DNA from: Hyphomicrobiaceae bacterium
GTDB lineage: Bacteria; Pseudomonadota; Alphaproteobacteria; Rhizobiales; Xanthobacteraceae
Direction: 5' to 3'
Assembly: GCA_021324465.1 (NCBI GenBank)
Contig: JAJPJB010000042.1
Coordinates: 38,621 to 102,620, forward strand
DNA: 64,000 nucleotides
Positions 55,551 through 64,000 of this stretch are shown here, one piece after another. A program made the position numbers and the translations under genes. The notes beneath the pieces are model-generated. The model was given only the letters and a program-made list of their open reading frames with translations, ran no database searches and had not been told where the DNA came from. The first letter of the stretch is position 1, and each line of letters begins with the position of its first letter.

Positions 55551-56774
55551 ATGGCTCAGATCAAGACGGATGTGCTGATAGTGGGCGGCGGCTTCGCCGG
55601 GCTCGCACTGGCAGTCGCGCTGCGCAAGGCGCTCGGGCCGTCCTTCGCAGTGACGCTAGCCGATCCAGCGCTGGTCGCGAACCATGCCGCCGACGAGCGC
55701 GCGTCCGCGATCGTTGCGTCCGTGCGACGGCTGTTCGACACCATCGGTGTATGGGGAGAGGTTGCGGGACGCGCACAACCGATCGTCGACATGGTCGTCA
55801 CCGATAGCCGGCTCACTGATGCCGTGCGCCCGGCCTTTCTGAGCTTCGCAGGCGATGTCGAGCCGGGCGAGCCTTTCGCGCATATGATCGAGAACCGCTA
55901 TCTGATCGAGGCGCTCGCCGCGATGGCGAAAGCCGAGGGAATCACACTGCAATCGTCCGCCGTCGGCAAAATCAGCCATGAGCTCGAGCGCGTGCATGCC
56001 GAATTGCGTAACGGTTTGCTCGTAAGCGCGCGCCTTCTGGTCGCCGCCGACGGCGCCCGCTCTGCCATTCGTGCGCAGGCCGGCATTGCCACGCATGGCT
56101 GGAATTATGGCCAGTCGGCAATCGTCCTCAATGTCGGCCACGAGCGCGATCATGGCGGACGCGCCGAGGAGCATTTCCTTCCGGCCGGCCCATTCGCGAT
56201 TCTGCCGCTTAAGGGCCGGCGCTCCTCGATTGTGTGGACCGAATCGACGAGCGACGCCGAACGCATCGTCGCCCTGCCGCATGATGAGTTTCATGCCGAG
56301 CTCGAGCAGCGTTTCAAGCTTCATCTCGGCGAGATCACCGTGCTTGGCGCACGGCGCGTCCATCCGCTCGGTTTCTTTGTCGCGCGATCGTTCATCGCCG
56401 AGCGCATCGCGCTGGTCGGCGATGCCGCCCATGTCATTCATCCGATCGCCGGGCAGGGCCTCAATATGGGCCTGAAGGATGTGGCGGCGCTGGCCGAGGT
56501 GATTGTCGAAGCGGCACGGCTCGGACTCGATCCAGGCGCAACGGCCGTGCTGGAGCGCTATCAGCGCTGGCGGCGCTTTGACACCATGACCATGGGCATC
56601 GCGACTGATGGTCTCAACAGATTGTTCTCGAACCACTCCGACATTCTGCGCCTCGCCCGCGACATCGGCCTCGGCCTGGTCGAACGCGTCCCCGCTCTCA
56701 AGCGCCTGTTCATGCGGGAAGCGGCGGGACTGGTCGGCGAGGTTCCCAGACTGCTTCGTGGCGAGCTGCTCTAA
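55551..56774 (+). CDS. UbiH/UbiF/Coq6 family FAD monooxygenase (ubiquinone biosynthesis)
   Basis: A 407-residue flavoprotein. The FAD loop is DVLIVGGGFAGLALAVALRK, the RYLIEALAAMAK helix follows, and the second FAD motif is ERIALVGDAAHVIHPIAGQG, followed by LNMGLKDVAALAEVI. This is the aromatic-ring hydroxylase family of ubiquinone synthesis; which ring carbon it hydroxylates cannot be read from the sequence. The ATG at 55551 matches the family N-terminus. A GTG at 55536 with a GAGG site is an alternative adding five residues. Confidence 0.92.
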   Translation: MAQIKTDVLIVGGGFAGLALAVALRKALGPSFAVTLADPALVANHAADERASAIVASVRRLFDTIGVWGEVAGRAQPIVDMVVTDSRLTDAVRPAFLSFAGDVEPGEPFAHMIENRYLIEALAAMAKAEGITLQSSAVGKISHELERVHAELRNGLLVSARLLVAADGARSAIRAQAGIATHGWNYGQSAIVLNVGHERDHGGRAEEHFLPAGPFAILPLKGRRSSIVWTESTSDAERIVALPHDEFHAELEQRFKLHLGEITVLGARRVHPLGFFVARSFIAERIALVGDAAHVIHPIAGQGLNMGLKDVAALAEVIVEAARLGLDPGATAVLERYQRWRRFDTMTMGIATDGLNRLFSNHSDILRLARDIGLGLVERVPALKRLFMREAAGLVGEVPRLLRGELL

Positions 56775-56892
56775 ATCTCGCGACGGCGGATCCGTGCGGC
56801 ACGGCCGGGCTTGTTCCGGCCGTCAACGCCTTTAGAGTCGACGATGCGGATGCCCGGCCTATGCCCGGGAGTCATAATCGCCCGGGACAGCA

Positions 56893-57882
56893 ATGGGGTT
56901 TAAGCACATCGCGGTTATTGGTGCCGGCGCGTGGGGCACCGCCTTGGCGCTGACCTGCGCCCGCGCCGGACGGCAGGTCACGCTCTGGGAGCACGATGCG
57001 GCCATTGTCGCGCAGCTCAAGGCGAAGCGCGAAAGCGCGTTTCTGCCGGGCGTACGGCTCGACGACGGCATCGCGCTCGCCACCGATCTCGGCGATGCCG
57101 CGCGCGCTGATGCGATTCTTCTTGTGGTACCCGCGCAACATGTACGCGCCGTCGCTGCCGCGCTGGCGCCGCTCCTCGCGGCGCAAACGCCGCTTATCGT
57201 CTGCGCCAAGGGCATCGAGCGCGGCAGCAAGAAATTCATGAGCGAGGTGATCGCGGAAACCGCGCCGCACGCGTTGCCGGCCATACTGTCAGGGCCGAGT
57301 TTTGCCCGCGACGTGGCGCTCGGCATGCCGACCGCAGTGACGCTCGCCGCAAGCGACGCCGCGCTCGCCAGCGAATTGGCGAAAGCAGTAAGCTCGGCGA
57401 CATTCCGGCCGTATCATTCCAGCGATATCCGCGGCGTCGAGATCGGCGGCGCGGCCAAGAACGTGCTTGCGCTCGCCGCCGGTATCGTCACCGGTCGCGG
57501 CCTCGGCCATAGCGCGACCGCGGCACTGACGACGCGCGGTTTTGCCGAGCTCGTTCGCTTCGGTCGAGCCTGGGACGCGAAGCCGGAGACCCTGATGGGC
57601 CTCTCCGGCCTTGGCGATCTGATCCTGACTTGCACCAGCCCGCAGTCGCGCAATTTCACCTTCGGCGTGAAGCTCGGGCGGGGCGAGAAGCTCGATGCGA
57701 TCCGCCGTAGCACGGGGCTCGCCGAAGGCACGTTCACCGCGCCGGTGCTCTTGGACATGGCGCGCGACCGCGGCGTCGATATGCCGATCTCGGCCGCGGT
57801 CGCCGCGGTGATCGCCGAGACGATGAGTATCGATGCCGCAATCGAGTCGCTGTTGACGCGACCATTGAAGGCGGAAGCATAG
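56893..57882 (+). CDS. gpsA: NAD(P)-dependent glycerol-3-phosphate dehydrogenase
   Basis: A 329-residue enzyme supplying sn-glycerol-3-phosphate for phospholipids. The NAD-binding loop is [21 protein letters not shown], followed by [15 protein letters not shown] and [17 protein letters not shown]. The [19 protein letters not shown] block precedes the catalytic Lys region [17 protein letters not shown], then [15 protein letters not shown] and [12 protein letters not shown]. It lies 13 nt before the EVE protein gene. Confidence 0.96.
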   Translation: MGFKHIAVIGAGAWGTALALTCARAGRQVTLWEHDAAIVAQLKAKRESAFLPGVRLDDGIALATDLGDAARADAILLVVPAQHVRAVAAALAPLLAAQTPLIVCAKGIERGSKKFMSEVIAETAPHALPAILSGPSFARDVALGMPTAVTLAASDAALASELAKAVSSATFRPYHSSDIRGVEIGGAAKNVLALAAGIVTGRGLGHSATAALTTRGFAELVRFGRAWDAKPETLMGLSGLGDLILTCTSPQSRNFTFGVKLGRGEKLDAIRRSTGLAEGTFTAPVLLDMARDRGVDMPISAAVAAVIAETMSIDAAIESLLTRPLKAEA

Positions 57883-57895
57883 CCGGAGGATGTTG

Positions 57896-58318
57896 ATGGC
57901 GCATTGGTTGTTGAAGACAGAGCCGGAGGAATTTTCCTGGGACGATCAGATTAGGCGCGGAGCCAAAGGCGAGACCTGGAGCGGCGTGCGCAATTTCACG
58001 GCGCGCCGGTATCTCAAGGAAATGAAGAAGGGCGAAAAATTCTTTTTCTATCACACCGGCGAGGAAAAGCGGGTCGTCGGCATCGGCGAGGTGATCCGCG
58101 AAGCCTATCCTGATCCGACCGCCAAAGCCGGCGAGCCGTGGATTGCGGTGACCACGCAAGCGGTCGAGCCGCTGCCCAAGCCGGTGACGCTCGCCGCGAT
58201 CAAGGCCGAAGCCAAGCTCAAGGATATGGCCCTCGTGAAATATGCGCGGCTATCCGTGCAGCCGGTGACACCGGAAGAATGGAAGCTCGTCTGCAAGATG
58301 GGTGGATTGTCGCGCTGA
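57896..58318 (+). CDS. EVE domain protein
   Basis: A 140-residue EVE (PUA-like) protein. The opening AHWLLKTEPEEFSWDDQIR is diagnostic, with GVRNFTARRYLKEMKKGEKF and FYHTGEEKRVVGIGEVIREA following. EVE domains bind modified nucleobases in DNA or RNA, but the target of this clade is not settled. ATG 57896 has a GGAGG site 7 nt upstream, better than the ATG 6 nt earlier. The gpsA-EVE order is common in alphaproteobacteria. Confidence 0.92.
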   Translation: MAHWLLKTEPEEFSWDDQIRRGAKGETWSGVRNFTARRYLKEMKKGEKFFFYHTGEEKRVVGIGEVIREAYPDPTAKAGEPWIAVTTQAVEPLPKPVTLAAIKAEAKLKDMALVKYARLSVQPVTPEEWKLVCKMGGLSR

Positions 58319-58374
58319 TGCTGCGCGTGTGACCCAGCGGCGATCCGAGCGTGCCGGCGATTGCCCGCAAAATT

Positions 58375-58506
58375 TCAACGAAACGGCTCCAATAGGCCGT
58401 CCTCAAATGCGTTCACCACGATCTTATGCACATAGCTCTTGCGGCAGATAGCGGACGTATCCCCCTGAAGGAGATTTGCGCCGGCGATAGCCCAATCATC
58501 CGTCTC
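58375..58506 (-). pseudogene. DNA topoisomerase IB C-terminal remnant
   Basis: The minus strand carries about 43 codons ending WAIAGANLLQGDTSAICRKSYVHKIVVNAF, here given in pieces: SAICRKSYVHKIVVNAFEDG and LLEPFR then stop. The ICRKSYVH block matches the catalytic-tyrosine end of poxvirus/bacterial type IB topoisomerases, which usually read NTPAxCRKSYVHP. Upstream, the frame continues without topoisomerase similarity, and the rest of a gene of about 1 kb is absent. It is a tail left by a deletion, lying between the EVE gene and acs. Confidence 0.7.
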
Positions 58507-58786
58507 GGTATTTGTTCCCACGCCAGGCATGCCCAGTCGAAGCGCGAAACGAAGCGTCGGTCGGAGGCCCGCAGGCCTGCGACAAACGAATAGTGCCCGC
58601 GGCCTTGTCGTTCCGCGGTCCGGCATCGCATAATGGTTTCCAACGAAACGTCTTTTGGTCCTGATCCCGGTCAGGATCGGATCGGTTCAGTCCGCCAGGA
58701 TACCAAGTTTCGAGTCGATCATTGCCAAGGAACAACAGGCCGCAGCCGCCATCTGCTGCACAGGCCATCCGCGCGTGGAGGAGGAG

Positions 58787-60742
<1,956 letters not shown>

Positions 60743-60773
60743 TCTTAGTCAAGCGTTCGCCGATACCACCCAA

Positions 60774-60796
60774 ACCGCCAGGCTAAGCTTGGCGGT
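60774..60796. terminator. hairpin downstream of acs
   Basis: ACCGCCA at 60774-60780 and TGGCGGT at 60790-60796 pair perfectly around a 9-nt loop, 32 nt after the acs stop. No T-run follows, so it may be a 3'-end stabiliser or a weak terminator rather than a classical intrinsic one. Confidence 0.4.
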
Positions 60797-60990
60797 CATT
60801 GACGGCCGGCGCCGTGTCGCCGGCGGACCACACCTGCGCAAAAATTTGCGAAAATTTCACTCTCATCCTTGCCCAATGGTGGGAAAGCGGCTGTTTTCGC
60901 TAAAATAAGCATCGCCGATGACCTAGCGTTGCGGGGTCAACGGGTACTTTCAGGGGGCGGTTTCGCAGGTAATGCAGCAGGGAAATTGAT

Positions 60991-61509
60991 ATGCGAGGGA
61001 AAATTCTGATCGCGGCCGCGCTCGCGGCCCTTGTCTCGTTTACTTTCGCAGCGAAGCCGGCGCAGGCCCATGGCGATCTCGTGTCGGTGAAAGACAGCTA
61101 CATGCCCGGGACGATCCTTATTCGGACCAACGAGCGGGCGCTCTATTACTTCGTCGGTATGGGTCAGGCGATTCGCTACCCGGTCGGCGTCGGACGTATC
61201 GGCATGCAATGGACCGGTACGGCCTTTATCGATGGCAAGTATATCAAGCCGGCCTGGTCGCCGCCCGCGTCGATCCGGTCGGATTACCGAAGGCTGCCGC
61301 CGGTCGTTCCGGGCGGCTCGCCGCAAAATCCGATGGGTGTCGCCGCGATGACGCTCTCCGGCGGCGGGCAATATGCCATTCACGGCACCAATAACGAGGG
61401 TTCCGTCGGCCATTTTGTGTCGCATGGCTGCATCCGCATGCACAATGCGGACATCCAGGACCTCTACAGCCGCGTTTCGGTCGGCACGCGCGTGGTGGTG
61501 ACCAGGTAA
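60991..61509 (+). CDS. L,D-transpeptidase (YkuD family)
   Basis: A 172-residue secreted peptidoglycan cross-linking enzyme. A signal peptide (LIAAALAALVSFTFAAKPAQ) ends near AQAHG. The active-site block has the spaced HGTNNEGSVG and VSHGCIRMHN motifs, with catalytic Cys about residue 147 and the His pair around it. The region YPVGVGRIGMQWTGTAFIDG is the substrate-side strand pair of the family. ATG 60991 is preceded by a weak site. The upstream gap of about 250 bp holds the acs hairpin. Confidence 0.93.
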   Translation: MRGKILIAAALAALVSFTFAAKPAQAHGDLVSVKDSYMPGTILIRTNERALYYFVGMGQAIRYPVGVGRIGMQWTGTAFIDGKYIKPAWSPPASIRSDYRRLPPVVPGGSPQNPMGVAAMTLSGGGQYAIHGTNNEGSVGHFVSHGCIRMHNADIQDLYSRVSVGTRVVVTR

Positions 61510-61614
61510 ATCACGGATCAGTGTTCGGCAGTTAGAGCCTGCGGGTAAACGTGGCGGAAAGCATGGCGCGCCGGGCTTTTTGATTACCGGGCACTGACCA
61601 CCGATACGCGGTCC

Positions 61615-61848
61615 TCAAAAATCCGAGATCAGGCCGTTGATTTCCCAGTCGCCGTAGCGAGCCGGATCGAGGCCGCCGCGGCCGGCCACTTCCCTGGGCG
61701 CATCTTTTGCGGCTTTGTCCCGTTGGGCGCGCCGTGCCGCCGCTTCCGCCAAGGCGCGTTCAGCCGCTTGGTCGAGCCGCCGTTTGCCGGCCCTCTGGCC
61801 GCCCTGGTTCTGTGCCGGTGTCTTTTGCGCAGGTTCGTCGGTTGGCAT
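61615..61848 (-). CDS. SdhAF4 / DUF1674 family protein
   Basis: A 77-residue protein with a charged, alanine-rich first half and the diagnostic C-terminal motif GLDPARYGDWEINGLISDF, which ends the protein as in other members. In mitochondria and some bacteria this family helps assemble the flavoprotein subunit of succinate dehydrogenase. The ATG at 61848 is used; the frame extends 28 codons upstream without similarity. It is divergent from rsmB by 51 bp. Confidence 0.85.
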   Translation of the reverse strand: MPTDEPAQKTPAQNQGGQRAGKRRLDQAAERALAEAAARRAQRDKAAKDAPREVAGRGGLDPARYGDWEINGLISDF

Positions 61849-61899
61849 CGTGATTGACTTGGCGTAGCCGTGTCGCGGACGCAAGGAGTGATTTTTGCC

Positions 61900-63258
61900 G
61901 TGACAAAGGGCGCCCATGGGCGCGAGTCTCATTTCGGCCGCCCAGCCAAAGCGCCAAGCCAGGCACCAGGCTTGGCGTCACGCCGCATCGCAGCCGACAT
62001 TCTAGATGGCGTGCTGCGTCGCCGCCGTGCCCTCGACGAGCTTCTGGACAGCACAAGCGAGTTCAGCCGGCTCGAAGAACGCGATCGCGCGCTGGTTCGC
62101 GCGCTCGTCGCGGTCGTGCTGCGGCGGCTCGGTTCACTGCGCCATCTGCTCGGCCTTTTTCTCGAGCGCGGCGTGCCGGAGGCGCCGCGCGTCGAAACGG
62201 CACTGCTGCTTGGCGCTGCGCAAATTCTGTTTCTCGACGTGCCGGATCACGCCGCGGTCGATCTGTCTGTCCGGTTGGCTCAAACGGATCGGCACGCTGG
62301 CCGCTTCGCTGGCTTGATCAATGCAGTGCTGCGGCGCGTTGCCCGCGAAGGTGCCGCGAGGCTTGCCACGCTCGATGCTACGAGGCTCGACACGCCGGAT
62401 TGGCTCTTGGCCCGTTGGGCCGAGCACTATGGCGCAGCGCGCGCGCAAGCGATCGCTGCGGCGCATGCGCAGGAGCCGGCGCTCGACGTGACCGTGAAGG
62501 CCGATTCCGAATTCTGGGCGGCAAGGCTCGACGGCCGTGTCTTGCCGACGGGCACGGTGCGTACAATCGCTCACGGCACTGTCACCGCGCTGCCCGGTTT
62601 TGCCGAAGGCGCCTGGTGGGTGCAGGATGCTGCCGCTTCTGTGCCAGCGCGGCTTCTTGGTGATGTGCGTGGCCGGCGTGTGGCCGATCTTTGCGCGGCG
62701 CCCGGCGGCAAGACGGCGCAACTTGCAGCTGCCGGCGCGCAGGTTACCGCGGTCGATCGCGCGCCAGCGCGGCTCAGGCAGCTTGCGGATAATCTCGCGC
62801 GCCTGTCGCTGTCGGCGGAGCTTGTCTGTGCTGACATTACGGAATGGCAGGCGGAGCCGTTCGATGCCGTCCTGCTCGACGCGCCGTGCTCATCAACCGG
62901 GACAATTCGCCGCCATCCCGATATTCCTTGGCTCAAGCGGGCAGCAGACATAACGGCCCTGGCCGGCGCGCAGCGCCGGCTGATTGAACGCGCATTCGCG
63001 CTCACCCGACCGGGCGGTACGCTGATCTACTGCACCTGTTCGCTTGAGCCTGAGGAGAACGAATCCGTGGTGGCCGGCCTGCTGGCGCGCGAATCGGGCC
63101 TGCGGCGCCTGCCGATCGCAGTCGCCGAGGTCTTCGGCAGGAGCGAATTCGTCACGCCCGACGGCGACTTGCGGACGCTGCCCTGTCAGCTACCTGACAT
63201 TGACCCACGATTCGCCGGAGTTGATGGCTTCTATGCGGCGCGGCTGGTAAAACAGTAA
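61900..63258 (+). CDS. rsmB: 16S rRNA (cytosine(967)-C(5))-methyltransferase
   Basis: About 452 residues. The N-terminal NusB-like RNA-binding domain includes SRRIAADILDGVLRRRRALD and ETALLLGAAQILFLDVPDHA. The Rossmann methyltransferase domain carries VADLCAAPGGKTAQLAAAGA, the catalytic Cys in LLDAPCSSTGTIRRHPDIPW, and the second Cys in LIYCTCSLEPEENE. The start is unsure: GTG 61900 follows AGGAG at 13 nt, while GTG 61870 is a longer choice. It is followed by a heparinase-like gene, as in related genomes. Confidence 0.93.
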   Translation: MTKGAHGRESHFGRPAKAPSQAPGLASRRIAADILDGVLRRRRALDELLDSTSEFSRLEERDRALVRALVAVVLRRLGSLRHLLGLFLERGVPEAPRVETALLLGAAQILFLDVPDHAAVDLSVRLAQTDRHAGRFAGLINAVLRRVAREGAARLATLDATRLDTPDWLLARWAEHYGAARAQAIAAAHAQEPALDVTVKADSEFWAARLDGRVLPTGTVRTIAHGTVTALPGFAEGAWWVQDAAASVPARLLGDVRGRRVADLCAAPGGKTAQLAAAGAQVTAVDRAPARLRQLADNLARLSLSAELVCADITEWQAEPFDAVLLDAPCSSTGTIRRHPDIPWLKRAADITALAGAQRRLIERAFALTRPGGTLIYCTCSLEPEENESVVAGLLARESGLRRLPIAVAEVFGRSEFVTPDGDLRTLPCQLPDIDPRFAGVDGFYAARLVKQ

Positions 63259-63353
63259 GGAAATCAAAGAAGTTGGTCGTCCTGCCTGCATTTCGTTATG
63301 GTCGCGCGCGCGGGACCTTTCGCCGTCCGCGCGCAAACGGGGCGAAGGGACTG

Positions 63354-64000
63354 ATGTCGCGCGTCGCAGTCGCGAATCATGCGAAGCTATCCTGGCTCCT
63401 TGTTCGCGGCGCCCTGCGCCGACTTGCCGGCCGCGCCAACGGCCACCCATTTCTGCGCTGGCCGCTCTTACCGCTGCGCACCGACCGTCTGCTCATCGCG
63501 CCGCAGGACCTGCGCACCGCCGATGCGACACGCGCCAGTGAAATCTATTCCGGGCGCTTCGCCTTCGCCGGCAAAGTTGTGATCTGCGACGGTCGTTCCG
63601 TCTTCGAGATGGAGCCGCCCTCCGACGACTGGGGGGCGGCCCTGCTGGGCTTCGGATGGTTGCGCCATTTGCGCGCCGCCGAGTCCGGGATCACGCGCGC
63701 CAATGCCCGTGCGCTGGTTGACGAATGGATCGCGCTACAGGGTGGCTATCACTCCATTGCCTGGCGGCCGGATGTCTTGGCGCGGCGCATCATATCCTGG
63801 CTCAGCCAGTCGACCCTGCTTCTGCAGGATGCCGACATTCGCTTCTATCGGCGTTACCTGCGCAGCCTCGTGCGCCAAGTGCGCTATCTGCGCCATACCG
63901 CCGGTGACGCCCGCACCGGTGTCGCCGCCATGCAGGCTTTCATCGCGCTCACTTATGCCGCGCTGTGCATTGCCGGCCAAGCGCGGTACATCCGGTCCGC
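63354..64000 (+). CDS. heparinase II/III family protein (C-terminus beyond window)
   Basis: From ATG 63354, preceded by AAGGGA, 215 codons run off the right edge. The N-terminal part reads GRANGHPFLRWPLLPLRTDR, then ASEIYSGRFAFAGKVVICDG and SDDWGAALLGFGWLRHLRAA, matching the N-terminal region of heparinase II/III-like proteins often placed between rsmB and purH in Hyphomicrobiales. These are predicted polysaccharide lyases of unknown substrate. The catalytic part is not visible here. Confidence 0.85.
   Translation, partial: MSRVAVANHAKLSWLLVRGALRRLAGRANGHPFLRWPLLPLRTDRLLIAPQDLRTADATRASEIYSGRFAFAGKVVICDGRSVFEMEPPSDDWGAALLGFGWLRHLRAAESGITRANARALVDEWIALQGGYHSIAWRPDVLARRIISWLSQSTLLLQDADIRFYRRYLRSLVRQVRYLRHTAGDARTGVAAMQAFIALTYAALCIAGQARYIRS

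Noticed and set aside
55656..56636. 326-codon open frame antisense to the ubiquinone hydroxylase
   Set aside because: The plus-strand FAD motifs are decisive and the antisense frame lacks any family pattern.

Overview
The window is 64 kb of GC-rich alphaproteobacterial chromosome. Gene content and order fit Hyphomicrobiales, close to the Bradyrhizobium / Xanthobacteraceae side: hslV-GNAT-hslU divergent from hisB-hisH-hisA-hisF, hemE beside a DUF299 kinase regulator, rho-mnmE-mnmG-rsmG-parA-parB, a DUF3551 protein, an SdhAF4-type protein, and GANTC sites at the putative origin. Nearly everything is core metabolism and housekeeping. No rRNA, CRISPR array, intact insertion sequence or prophage is visible. 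I see no clearly new multi-gene system; the most informative signals are chromosomal-maintenance sites, gene remnants and leader structures.

Layout. 1-14.5 kb: an MmgE/PrpD protein cut by the window edge, rph-rdgB-hemW, an LppC-type lipoprotein divergent from rsmI-yraN-gshB, comM behind a candidate SOS box and a 21-bp triplicated repeat, an FkbM methyltransferase, folE, a hybrid sensor kinase and coaA. 14.5-18.8 kb: the histidine genes hisE, F, A, H, B on the minus strand, with a decayed isomerase gene between hisE and hisF. 19-25 kb: hslV/GNAT/hslU, Smr-MltA-Tim44, secB. 25-28 kb: dnaQ-coaE-maf-ppsR, overlapping genes on the minus strand. 28.05-28.41 kb: the likely replication origin. To its right on the plus strand are hemE, hemJ and rho, then mnmE, mnmG, rsmG, parA and parB with two parS sites. 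The genes nearest the origin point away from it on both sides, as expected for leading-strand genes.

40-64 kb is more mixed: ispG, a TPR protein, an unrecognised protein, a MetE-like protein with a leader that can hide its ribosome site, DoxX, and a tRNA-Ser(CGA) with a broken serine-recombinase tail directly behind it (a scar of a lost mobile element). Then come a CPA2 antiporter fused to universal-stress domains, small unknowns, an aldehyde dehydrogenase, two PII genes with amtB (ammonium sensing), tesB, a ubiquinone hydroxylase, gpsA, an EVE protein, a topoisomerase IB remnant, acs, an L,D-transpeptidase, an SdhAF4 protein, rsmB, and a heparinase II/III-like gene cut by the right edge.

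Start codons were chosen by ribosome-site spacing, 4-nt start/stop overlaps and family length, and several remain open. All homology calls come from reading the translated sequence, without database searches.
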